The notes under the pieces were generated by a model, which made no database searches, had not been told where the DNA came from, and was given only the letters and a program-made list of their open reading frames with translations. DNA of 64,000 nucleotides from contig JAQZDE010000049.1 of assembly GCA_037576195.1 (NCBI GenBank), positions 1 through 64,000 of the forward strand. Reading direction: 5' to 3'. Shown in pieces: positions 12,147 through 23,800 of this stretch; position 1 is the first letter of the stretch, and the number at the start of each line of letters is the position of its first letter. A program made the translations under genes and the position numbers. Source of the stretch: Phytoseiulus persimilis (Eukaryota > Arthropoda > Arachnida > Mesostigmata > Phytoseiidae).

Positions 12147-14976
12147 ATGAAACTGACTCTATCAAGCACTGGAGCTAAACTATTCGGACGCTCTGTACAA
12201 ACCTTAGCAAGAGTGAGTACATACTTGGCTGGACAGCGATTCCACTGTGATTTTGAACTTGACAAATGCCCGTCTCGAAGCATCATCAGTTCTCTGACAC
12301 CCCTCCGTTTGTTCTAGATTGGTGAAGAAATTGTGATAACGTCCTCCGGCGAAGCTCTTATACTGCAAGCAGCGAACACTGCGAAAAGCGCTTTCGGCTG
12401 CTATGAGTTCGAGAAGGATTTCTTTCAAGGCGGAGACGACGTCAAAAAGTTTACAGGTGCGTGACACAAATGTTGACCACGCGAAGTCCTAATAGGAATC
12501 CTCATATTGGAATCTCATTCAAAGCACGGAGTCTCAGCTAGGGCTTCGACCGAAGTTCGTTCGCGGCATGATTCCGTCGTCCTTGAAGTTTTTTTCCGGG
12601 ATTCGACATTGCCTTGGAGAATTCCCAGAGAGGCATTTTCACACCAACCAATATGACCGCCTTGAAATTCTCTATCGGTTTTACTCTCGGGGAAAATATG
12701 GAGAAGGATGGCCCGGGTATATCCATAACTATGAAAGTTCCGTCGGGGAATGCGCAGAGCCGAGTACGACTCGGTTATATGATCCATCATTTCCAGGAAT
12801 CGTGAACACCAAGGGTGGGATTCTGTTAGCTTTCCGGAACTCTACAAGTTTCGAAAAAACTGTTGAAGTCTGTGAGCTCTCCTTTCAAGCTGATTTCCTG
12901 ACGGTGCGCTTTCGTTGTAAATACCAAATCGAGAAAGTAAGTGAGGTTCTTGTTCAGCTGTCGTCTCCGAGGTGTAATGATTCACCCCCCGGGGCTCCAT
13001 TCTATCAGTAGTTCTTCAGACCGCAGTCGAAGAGAATTCCGCTAGCACGGGCTTTCTGAATGGGGCGATCAAGCTTCAATTAGTGCAGATGTATCGGAAC
13101 CCGGTTGAAACTCGATTCGGTTGCAGATCTATAGAGTTGATCTCATTAATGGGAAAAATTTCGTCTACAACGTCGACCTGGATAAATATCCGAACTACAT
13201 AAAAGGTATGAGGAAATATCACCATAAGTTCGATCGAATTTCACCTTGGTCTCAAATCTTTACAGATATTTCTAAGATCCTTCCTAATGATTAGGTCCAG
13301 CTCGTATATTCCTGGATGTGGTTTCACAGTTCCATTCCAAAGTTACTGAGGTGAGCTCGGGGAGGAAAACTGAGTTGGTCGTTGCTCGCCGTGCGTTTGG
13401 AATTGAAAGGCCATCTTCGCTTGATCGGCAATTTCATTCTTTGGCAATATCACATCAGCTGGATACCAACAGCGATTACTTTGAGAATTTGACGGAGCCG
13501 GAGATTCATTCCGTTGCTCACATACACCGAAATCTTTGTCTGGAATACGAGGGTCCGACTGCCGGAACATTCAGGAGACCAATACAAATCGACGGGCTGA
13601 GGAAACTGAATGACTCATTTCTCTACTTTGAACAACCGACAGGTCACTTTGGCTGTCACAACCGACAAACTCACTCTCAGGAATTTCGTTGATGCCGCTG
13701 AGGATAAGTCGAATGCTGTTCAGTCTCACGTTACGTTCGAACGTCGTGAGTTCGATGCTTTCGAAGTTTTTCAAGAGGTAGGCGTCATCTTCGTACTTGT
13801 TAAATTTGGCTTCCGATTGAACTGATGAGAAAGAGGCACGATACTTCTAGTGAGAAGTTCTCCGGACGGAATAAGTATCAAATCGTTCTCTGGCAGGCTA
13901 TGGACATAACGTTTTCGTTGAAAACCTTCAAGACAATTTTGAACTTCAGTGAAGGTCAGCAACTCGATGTGAACATCCGATACGATCGGTGAGTTACGCT
14001 GAAGCTAATGAAAGTGCTCTCATGATTCATTTCAGAACCCTCTCAGTCACGACGTTCATAGCATATCCTCAGTGATCATATCCTCTGACACAGCACTGAA
14101 AATTTTCTCGGTTTCGCAGGCCAGGAGCCCATGTAATAGTCACGTTGTCATCCGGAAGTCTCTCGGGGGTGAAAATAGTTTTCGTCTTCGCCACCCTCGA
14201 TGAAAGCACGCCTGATGTTGTACAGGTGGGATAGCATCTTGCAGCTTTCTCTGTATCTTTATTTTGATATTCAAAATGAATTCTCGCCGACCTCAGATCA
14301 CAAGACTAGAGTGCTTGGAATAGTCCGATGAATTGTTCGGGGGAACACGGAGCGCATTGTACTAATCCTGTTGTTATCCTTTCCGCACCAGGAGAATCAA
14401 ACCCAACGAGTATTGAGAGGCAACGAGCTGAGTATTCGCACTGTGGGCAGACCGACCCAGTCCCACTTGCAACGTGTAAGTGGATCATCCTTCCTAATAA
14501 ATTCAACTCGTCGAGAAACGAACCGCACGAGAATGAAAGTTGGCATTAATCATATGCGTCGTCTCTCTCAGATGGTTTCCGCTTTTGAACAAGACACGGT
14601 CTGTGAACCGAAACGTTTTCGAGCAGCCGATTCGGACGAGGAGTTCGAAAACCTCCTCGAATCCAACGAAGAAATTCATCATATCATAACACAGAAAGAG
14701 AGTGAAACTAGGTCAGTGATTCGAGGTCACAGGTTTGTCCATTTCAATGATCTCAATTCTGATCTGCTCTTCGAAGTCAGTTTCCCGTATCCTATCCATT
14801 TATTCAGGGGGCGGCTCAGCGAAACTCTGCAGGCGGACTCGTTTAGCAGAACATCTCAGCCTGTGAGCGACATGGCCAGAATCCTTGTACAAAATCAAGT
14901 GAAAGCGAAGCGAGGTCTTCTGAGGAGTCAAGAGCTGCCCGAAGTGTTGGTTCCAGCCTCCGATGATGAAGACTAA
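12147..14976 (+). CDS. RAD9: Cell-cycle checkpoint protein RAD9 (9-1-1 clamp)
   Basis: PCNA-like subunit of the Rad9-Hus1-Rad1 DNA damage clamp, which activates ATR through TopBP1. Eleven exons: 12147-12212, 12318-12456, 12797-12936, 13127-13205, 13295-13350, 13643-13777, 13897-13988, 14120-14225, 14392-14475, 14572-14711, 14808-14976; 401 residues, all phases fit. Family landmarks in order: QTLARIGEEIVIT near the N-terminus, LLAFRNSTSFEKTVEVCEL for the first half-clamp, GPARIFLDVVSQFHSKVTE, then ITFSLKTFKTILNF for the second half, with a variable Ser/Glu-rich tail. The protein ends ASDDED: a Ser followed by acidic residues, resembling the CK2-type phosphosite by which Rad9 tails bind TopBP1 (inference). 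The ATG at 12147 matches the family N-terminus MK. AATAAA lies at 15081. The length is close to human RAD9A (391). Confidence 0.92.
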
Positions 14977-15438
14977 TCTCAGATGAGCTTCGAGGAGCAA
15001 TTTTAAATGAGATTCACCTGTGCGGCCAATAGTCATCGCTCTCCCGCGTGCATTGATCACAGTCTTGAGTAGCGCTTCTTAATAAACCTTTCGCCCTGAA
15101 TGCCCGCGGCTTGTTACTGTTGTTACTAATAGTAAATTTTGGCAAAAGTCCAGTGCTGGATGATGCGGATGGACATTCGCCCTGACAATGTCGCTATCAA
15201 ACAAAGGAATAATCGCGAATCAAGCCGGCTGGTCAATTTACTGTTATTATTCACAATGTCGGGCATCGTAATGTACACTCGCACCCGTACAGCCATTGAG
15301 GTGCGTTAAGCTGCTACCAAGGTCTCAGTTACCCGACTCTCTCCAAACAACATGTTATCATTCTCAGCTTGATATCGTGACATAGTCATTTAAAAACATT
15401 CACATCTTCTTTGAAGATCTAATTCGGCCTATGAGAGC
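14977..15438. other. Tail-to-tail gap between RAD9 and DCUN1D
   Basis: Holds the RAD9 3' untranslated region and the 3' end of the minus-strand DCN1-like gene. No coding exon seen. Confidence 0.5.
15081..15086 (+). terminator. poly(A) signal of RAD9
   Basis: AATAAA about 105 bp past the RAD9 stop codon. Confidence 0.65.
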
Positions 15439-16657
15439 TTAGCTAGTCTGGGCGAGCCTAGCTCTTTGCCAGTCGACAAACTCATCGATGAGCACTGGCC
15501 ACGCGCCTTCTTGGTCGTAATTCGAGAGGTCTTCTTTAATCGTGGCAGAAAAGTCCAGTAAAAGATTCCAGGTGTCTCGAGGTATTGAGCGGTTGTGATT
15601 CCGTTCCAAGAATTCACACCACTGCGGAAGCAGCCGGAAGCGACCAGCTAAAACAATGTTCCAGTACGCTAGTGCCATGTCCAGATCTGGAAAGGTTCCC
15701 AAACTGGTAAAGAACTGCAGCCGCTCGGAGAAAATTATGCTGTTCTGCTCCCCGAGGAGTGATCGACGTCAGAGCGACGCCGAGGAAACTCACCGAGGCT
15801 CTTTTGGTTCGGGTTCTTGGCGTAATTGAACGTGAAGTTGTAAAAATCTCTAAACTTCCGACAGTCATTGATTTCCATCTCAGATAGAGCTAACTTCGAT
15901 TTCAACTTGTCGACACTGTCGCATCCCATTTCCGCCATGCCTGGAAGAATTAAAATGATTCTGAGCAGGAGATTCCCGGCGTTGGAGGAACCATCTCCCA
16001 ATAATGATGATCCGCGAGCTTCCTACGCAGGGAACGTAGAAAGTTTACCGATGGGTTCCCGCTCCTCATTGGAAGACATCCGAGTGCGCCGAAACGTATC
16101 AGATCAGATCGAGCGTCAGACATAGGACAACTGTTCTAGAACTGTAAACGAACCCACCTCCATAAAATTCCTCTCTCGAGAACTCGCACTGGACTGCGGC
16201 TTTCCACTTCCATGCCAATAAGAGAACTTGCTTATTATCAGGCTCAAGTCTCAAATCTTCAAGCAATTTTCTGACTCCGTCAACAGCAATTTTATCGTCT
16301 GACGGATCTGAAGAATTTTAAGGGAGGTCCTTCACAACAATGCTCATCGTGAAATATCTTGAAAGAAGAATCGACTGTACACCGTCGACACCTGATTCGA
16401 GGATGATTCAACCTACCACGATAACGTAGATATAGTTGATCCAGTTTCTTCCTATCAGCGTTCGCCTGTTTGTTAAAGTTCGGGTCTTGCCGATGATAGA
16501 AATCAGGATTGGCAAAATATGAATCACTGGCCTGCTCCAGCTTCCAGTCGTTGACTTGAAGGCAGTAGATGGCAGTTTTCTCCCCGGTCTGTGTACAATT
16601 GATAAATGAACGCACCTTTTCCCGCTGGGCGGACCGCAGTCTGTTCTGTCCGAACAT
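15439..16657 (-). CDS. DCUN1D1: DCN1-like protein (cullin neddylation E3 co-factor)
   Basis: Scaffold that brings the NEDD8-charged E2 (UBC12) to cullin-RBX1 and promotes cullin neddylation. Exons: 16417-16657, 16158-16307, 15794-15940, 15439-15686; 261 residues, as in human DCUN1D1/2 (259). The N-terminal UBA-like domain reads [19 protein letters not shown] and [13 protein letters not shown]. The C-terminal PONY domain has [64 protein letters not shown] and [14 protein letters not shown], which includes the cullin-WHB-binding acidic/aromatic surface. All introns are phase 1 with good consensus. The ATG at 16657 adds [10 protein letters not shown] before the conserved start; DCUN1D1 has MNKLKSS there. 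Whether it matches DCUN1D1 or D2 cannot be told by eye. Confidence 0.93.
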
Positions 16658-19122
16658 CTCGAGGATGTCGGGTGGATATTTCTCAACAAAATATACTTCT
16701 CGACTCCTCAGGATGCTTGCATCAAGTTGACCAGATCAATAATGATTTGATTCAGGTAACCTGAGGAGAACGAGAGTCAGGCGGTTAGTCCTGGGGAACA
16801 ACGAGGAAATTTTCGTGGGAGCTCATTCAATCTCGCGGCACTCTAACGAGGATCGCCGCGATCACTAGCACTTCTCACCAGAGTCAAGAGCTAGGAAGAA
16901 CCGGGATTCTTTCCGGAGGAGACTGTATGCCTCGCTAGCCATAATTTCTCGTTCTAACCCAGCCAATATATAGGGACATTCACCATCACTCTGATATTCT
17001 AAACTTTTGTCACGATGAGGAGTGTGTTGAAGGCGACTGGGAGGAGTGGTTGGAGTTATTCGCGGCCAGGACACAATCGCAGAGGTTGCACTATCGAGAT
17101 AGAGCATACTTCACCATCAGTGTTGGGAAAGTTTCAGCAAGCATACATCTGGAGGTTCTTCGGCCACTCACATGCATCTCGGCCGAGCGAAAATCAGCAT
17201 GGTACATCGGAACGTCTAGCGGTTCGTGACAGCGAAAATGATTCGAGACGCAATATGACACTCCTGGCAGAACGACACTTCGCACTCATACCGGAATGTA
17301 GTATTTCTCCCATGGCTCGATGAATAGCCGACAAAAAGGGCAGATAGCTCGGTGAATGAACGAACGTATCTCAATACGATTTCGTTCGTGTTTCAAGGTT
17401 GGTGACGTACGAGTGCAGTGTACAAATAGTGAGCTGGACCACGTACCCAGCATCATCACGCAGCCACTATTTTAGACTGACAAGATCACAATTGCCGCAT
17501 CAAACCATTATAAATGACCGGATCATTTGCGCCCGCACCAATACTCTCGAAAAATTGAAGTTGTACGAAGCTCGACTCCAACGAAAATTCCAGCCCCAAA
17601 TCAGTGCCAGCACATACGTGAACCGACGAAAATAAGCCTGAGATTTCACGGAACACACCTGATAGCAGTGCTAATGAAGAATCCTGAAAGGCTCTTCGGG
17701 TTTTTGCAGCAGATCAATCAGAGTTTGCAGTGCAGAAGCTTCCTGCCGTCTTGGGTTAGCGTCTACTAACCCAACACTCGCGTTCGGAGGGGCGCAGTGG
17801 AAATCGCTAAAGGCCTCCGCTTGACCGAACCCGCGATTGTTTTTGCTGGAGAAATATCCTGCTTTCAGTCGCTCTCAGGACAGAGTTCAACGATGACCGC
17901 CGAATCGGTAGTCTGTTGTCTGGACCACGACTCTGGAAGAGGAACAAACAACAAAGACTTCTACAACGCTAGGAAGAATGCTCAACCCATTGGTTGTGTT
18001 GACAGGTTGTGAACGTGTTCCAGGTAGATAGCCCCGAATGCTTCCAGCGATAATCGCATGGACGAAACTGGGACTACGAGAACCGCTGGTCGACAGACTA
18101 GAAAGGCCTGAACGCCGGGCTCCGTATGGGACCAAGAGAACTTATTGTCACCGCGGCCTGCTTCATGATAGATTCCCGAAACAGATATCCTAGATTGGAG
18201 TTGAGGATATTCCCCGGCGATCGTGCAACGAATAGGAGCATCATCCAAAACCTGAGATCCGACGTGTGCGCGAAGATTGCTATGAGATCTAGCCCAAGTC
18301 GGAGATTATTCGGGTCATCTCGCAGGTTTCCAAGGAATCCGACCGCGCCTGACGAGCTAGCCCCCGGCAAAAATTGTTCGTGGATAGTGTGACTCCGACC
18401 TGCGCCCGCTGCCGACTCTGGGTTTGCGTGGGCGAATCACAGGCAGGCAGGCAGGATGCAATTAACCTCTCCCGGTCCGAGACAACACGAGAACATGGAA
18501 ATACAGGTTGTCAGGAAATAGAGTTTAAGCTATTTCGCGGTGAAGGCCAGTCCCACGTGCGATTCGACGCGGAGAAGCCCGAGATTTCCTCTGTATTCAC
18601 TTGATAAGTTGTGAATTTCTGGGCTCGTAGAGGTTCCGTTCCCTTCCTCTGCCGGGACGGTCGCTCCCACGATCGGAGTAAGGCCTCGCATATGGTTTGT
18701 TTGAGAGGATCAAGCAAGCGAAGCATTCCACCTTGAGGGTGGCCTCGTTGGGAGTTGGGAGAACATGAGAGTTTCCACGCGATCACCTGTCATGGCAAGG
18801 CCGGAGAGGAGGAGCCACTAAGGAAACATTTGACATGGGCGCATGGTAATCAATCACACGCACCGGCCCGAACTTCGTTGTCATCCGATTCATCGCCATA
18901 AAATTTCATTTTATGCCGTGTCACCCTCTTCGGTTTGCTTCGTTTTGATGTGGTCGCTCTGAATAGCTTGGTTTCGAGTGCTCCGTCCGAGCGGGGCGAA
19001 TTTCGCACATTATTCTTTTGTTGCAACTTCATCCAGGACCAATCAAGAGGGAGCTGTTCATGCATTCACATGTGTTGCTCCGCAGAAACGTTCTTCTTTC
19101 GTAAAGAGACGATGCTCACAGA
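16658..19122. other. Intergenic, DCUN1D to hAT element
   Basis: About 2.5 kb with short frames only (for example 17399-17635 plus, 18098-18370 minus), none with a recognised domain or an exon chain. A minus-strand frame at 18850-19065 encodes a basic peptide with KMKFYGDESDDNE that looks protein-like, but I cannot place it in a family. A short GGCA-type repeat lies near 18440. Confidence 0.4.
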
Positions 19123-19982
19123 CAGTGGCGTATCAATAGGGGGGGGGGGGGGGGCAGACGGGGCTCGTGCCCCGGGCGAGACACTGATGGGGCGCTCAGT
19201 CAGCGGGCGAAATGCTGTTGGGGCACGCAGTTTCAGGGCGTAAAACCGTAGTTTATATTTTTCCCGTTGCCGTACCCGCAAAATGAACTTGATTCGTCTT
19301 CCAAACGGATGAACTCCACAGAGATCTGAGGGGCGCAAAATCGGAGTTGAAGTTCATCCATACCCGTGTCTGCATTGGAATCGCGCCCCAGATGACTTCG
19401 AATCCCGTTCAAGCCGCAAAGCTGAGGGGCGCGGAAGAGATGGAGTTCCATAAATGTCTTTGACTAGAGTAAAGACTCGCCTCATCTCAGGCACAGGAGC
19501 ATGCACCAGAGGGCTGAGGGAGGTACGATTCCGCATCTCTATCTCTCGACGGGGCAAAGCTGTAGACAAACGGATTCGAAGTTCTGTCAATCTCCTCCAG
19601 TGGAGCAGGAATTCAATTCCACAAAAGAATCGCGACCCATGGAGGTGAGGGGCGCAGAATCAGAGTTCCAGCTCGATCTATAGGAGAAACTCCGTAAAGA
19701 GATAAATTACTGTGCAATGTTGGTCCGTGCCAGTGAGCATGCGCGTATGGCGATTTCAGTGGGACTCCTCAGCTTCATCAACCAATACGATGCTGAGAGC
19801 GTGTTTCTGGACCAGCGCGTTGCTATGTAAGTTCTTACCATCGCCGTAACAATGGCCAGCTGCAAGAGATCTTCCTGCGAGTGTGAGATTAGCATTTTTG
19901 AGCATCAAAAGCCCCTCAAAGAACCCCTGGGCGCTTTTTCGCCTGTTTGCCCCGGGCGCCGCTTGAGCAAGATACGCCACTG
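19123..19982. mobile_element. Non-autonomous hAT-type element with 8-bp target duplication
   Basis: The left end starts CAGTGGCGTATC and the right end is its exact reverse complement (12 of 12 bp). Flanking 8-mers are CTCACAGA (19115-19122) and CTCATAGA (19983-19990), 7 of 8 identical, the size expected for hAT target duplications. Just inside the left end is a run of about 17 G; both ends then carry GCCCCGGGCG-like sequence. The interior has degenerate copies of a unit beginning GAGGGGCGC (near 19328, 19423 and 19647), about 95 bp apart for the first two. No transposase frame is present, so it would depend on an enzyme supplied in trans. Confidence 0.8.
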
Positions 19983-20816
19983 CTCATAGAATCCCTCGAA
20001 CTATCCCATGCAGTTGGTGGAAAAATGTTCCCGAGCGAAAAATCAAGGTCCCGCGATAAACGGTTCACCTTCACAAGTCTGGGGTTAGAAAACGGGTGTG
20101 ACTGATGCCTCAAGCTTCTTCGCACTGCGTGAAGCGACTCCGTAGCCTGCTGGTACCGGCTAAGTTCGCTACTGGCGCGGTTGACAACGGGTTTCGGGGA
20201 AGCGGATCCTAACCGGCCGAATAAACGAAGAGAGAAATCATTCACCCCACACGTACAGCACCGAGTGTCATGCTTTTGTTATCCCTTAGGGCTTGTCACA
20301 CAGAAAACTCCTACGGCCGCTTCGAATGCCTTCGCGGTGTTTCACGGAGCTCATCCGATAGCTTGCATGGGAATCTTCAAAGGAAACTTATTTATCAAAA
20401 TGGTGTCATAAGCTAGATGCTATTCGGGGAATGCCGTTCTGCAGGGGAACAGGAAAGGTCCCAAGGAAGGCAAGCTGTCGCCTGGAGCGGACTGCCCTCC
20501 AATTTTTCCTCCGAATTGCGCCACTGGATTCAAAACTCACCGGGAGCCAAACATCTCCCACAGATATGAATATTCAGTGCCATCGCGCACCGTGCTGCGA
20601 CATATTCCCACGTCTCCCCCGATCGGCGAGGCATGAGCCTACCACAGCCCCAGGCGGAAAACACGTGGAGTAGTCTAACGAGAGTCGCCGCGGAACATCC
20701 GTGATAGGCATTACGAGAGGGATTAGAGAAAGTCGTGGGATGGAAGACGGGCGTGTGCCCCGGGCAATGAATGTGTCAACTGCGCTGTGTAGAAGTGGTC
20801 GGAGACACTGCAGAAC
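19983..20816. other. Intergenic, hAT element to 7TM receptor
   Basis: No coding exon recognised. It presumably includes the receptor promoter. Confidence 0.4.
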
Positions 20817-23800
20817 ATGGAAGAAAAAATCTCACAAACAGTCTTGCTTCTGGTGCTTTGTTGCGCGACGTTTTCAGGTGGGTGGGAAGGAGCTCAGAGC
20901 GGTATTGCCATATCTTGAAGGTCGACTCTCATACTCACTGGGACAGGTCGCCAATCGATCGTCAATCGTTCCCGATCTTGAAGTTTCCGTCCTTTGGTTC
21001 CTCATATAAGCTCTGAGCTGCTCGATGTTACCGAGTGTAAGTCAATTGCAGAGGTCAACGGAGCTTCCATTCCTGCATCTCGGTTGGACTATCCAAGGGC
21101 TCTCTCGTATCCGGATGCTGTAGCTTTCTGCAAAAGACTTGGTTTCCGCTTGAGGGCACCACGGGCAGAATTCTTGGAGGAGACTCTCAGCGGATTAGGC
21201 AAGATCGAGTTCGATGCCTCGTTTTTCCTACCTGGAAGGTTTGTTTGTGCTGACGCGTGGCATATGACCTCGCTGTGATGTTTGAAAGACGAAAATTGTG
21301 TTCCCTATTTCAGGCATTTTCCGGGGGGACTGTGTTCAGTCTTGCGGGTTCGCTCTCGATTTGCTGGGATGAGCACCTTCAGGGCACTTGGAAGCTGTCG
21401 TTTGAAGCGCTTTTTCGTCTGTGAGCCTGTGTCAGGATTGGCCTACGTGAGGGATGCGCGGCCACCGAATCACACAAACAAGAAAGGGAGAGTTCGGGTA
21501 GGTCTTCCGGTCGATTGACTCTCGAAAAAATGAGAATATCCTCATATATATGCATTGAATATAACCACTCAGGATGGGAAACACTCACTCGTTCGTTCAG
21601 CCTTCCGGCGAGGGGTTGCCCGCCTACGGGACGCACGATGAGTTGCTGACAATCGGGCCACCTCAAGTGTTATATGGAAAAGTCACTGTGTCTCCTCGAT
21701 GAAAGGGCCCTATCCCATTCCTTCTCGAAATTGGAAGGAAGCGCTGGCCGTTGATCTGACTGGGGTATTCCGTCATCCCTATTTGTAATATTTGCTTCCT
21801 GATTGTCGAACGAGGTCCCGCGGCACTGTACGGGGTGATCGAATAAGGTCAGGAATTTTCTTTCGCGATTTCCCATTCGACTCGTTGTTCAGAGCTCAGT
21901 GGGCGGATTCCGGGACTTCTTTTTGCAAAATGTAGCTCATTCACCTGACTGCATTTCTGAGCTTGGACCAATTGCCTTTAGCGTTCTTCGCTTCATTTCA
22001 ATCTCCATTTTTCATCAAGTTGCGGAAGAAATTTCCGCCCAAATTCAGAGGGCTCGCCAATCTTCCACAGCGCTGCTGAGTTATCTCGGTGTGATGTGGA
22101 GGAGTGTTCATCGGACAAAAAGTGCCCGGTGTTACCAGCATCCCGCTCTCAACTGAGAAGAACCCACGGGCCAAGTCATAAAAAGTCGCCACCACAGAGG
22201 GTACGGCGGAACCTCTCAAACTTGACCGGAGAGAGCACTGTAACTTCTTGAAGACTGGTTTCTGGTCACGAGCCCCATGCTAAAGTTGCGTATCTTTACT
22301 CCCATCCAATCGAGTAGACATTTTCTGGTCGATTCCTTCGATCCATCAAAACTCGACTCACGCATCGGTGGTCAGTTCCCGACGAGAACACCAGAAACGA
22401 ACGATTTTTCATGGCGACTTTCTCATGCTTAGGCTCGTTAGTTCCTCCCAGTTGAGAGCGGGATGCTGGTGCTGCCAGGTTTTCTTCGTCAGATGGACAC
22501 CCTTCCACATCACACCGAGCGAACTTAGCTGCGCCACCGGGGAAAGTTTCCGGCCCCTCTGAATTTGAGTGAAAAATAATTCGCCAATCTCCGTGAAATA
22601 GAGATGAGAATGGAGCAAAATTGGGAAGAGGCAATTGATTATTCTAAACGCGTAGTCGGATGGATGAGCTACATTTTGCGGGAAGGATTTCCGGAATTTG
22701 CCCTCTGAGCTCTGAAGAACAGTCAAAACAGAAATGGCACAACCAAATCTCGACCTGATTTGACTACCCTGTACTCACTGATCCTGATGTGCGCGGACCA
22801 TTCTCCCTATGGGAAATCCTCCCTTGTTTCCGAACTTTGGACAATCACTTGGCACGTTTCATTTCTATCCCATTACTTTTCGTTCTCTTTGGGTCTCCGT
22901 CTCTGACTCATATCCCCAAGCGGTTTACACTGAAGCTCGGAAGTCTCTTAGGTCTTTCTATAAAAGGGGGATTTATTGGGTACATGCCAGAATGGGGGAT
23001 TTTCCACGGGAAGCGCTATTGAGACGTTTCATTTACTGATCTAGTCATGTCGTTCCAACTCGAGTCAACATAGGTTGACTCCCCTGTTGACGCACTTTTC
23101 CGGCGACAGGTTGTATTGCCACTGTTTGTGGCTGGATTTTTCTCTGAGGATGGGTCTTTCCGTCCGGGTCGCACTGTTTGAGGACCCCATACCTTACATT
23201 TCTATACAGGCAATATGACTAATCCTCCAACGATTCCAGTTCAGCGCAGGGAACACAGTTGTTGGAGCTCGACTTCGGGGCGATGTGAATCACAATGGAG
23301 CTGTGAAAAGCGGAAACGCCACTGTCATTATCAGAACCGAAGAGACAGTGTCGGAAATGTCGGCTGATGAAGACGGTATAGAGAATGAGACCACCGAAAT
23401 ATCGCAAACGACAACGTCGAAAGACGAGAATACTGCAATTGATGAGTACCCGCCGGATGAGACCACCGGAGTATCTTTGGAGACAGTGTCGGAAATGTCG
23501 CCTGATGGAGACGCTATAATGAATGACACCACCGAAGTATCGACAACGACAACGTCAAACGGCGAGGACGCTGCAATGAATGAGACCACTGTAGAACCTC
23601 TGACGACAACCTCGGACATACCGGACGTCGGAAACGGAACAAATGTCACGGCCTGGTCTGGAATCCGTACCGCTACCATAGCGTTAGCCCCCATCAATGC
23701 TCTTTTCTTGGGCGTTTGCCTGTGGGCATTCTGTTGTACTGAGTGAGTTCCATCCGTCTTCTGGCAAAGTGCCCAGACGATTTCATATGTATTGCAACCC

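Noticed and set aside
12515-12796. Extra RAD9 exon in the frame just before 12797
   Set aside because: Homology runs directly from exon 2 (GGDDVKKFT) to exon 3 (GIVNTKGGILLAF); including this stretch would break the clamp fold.
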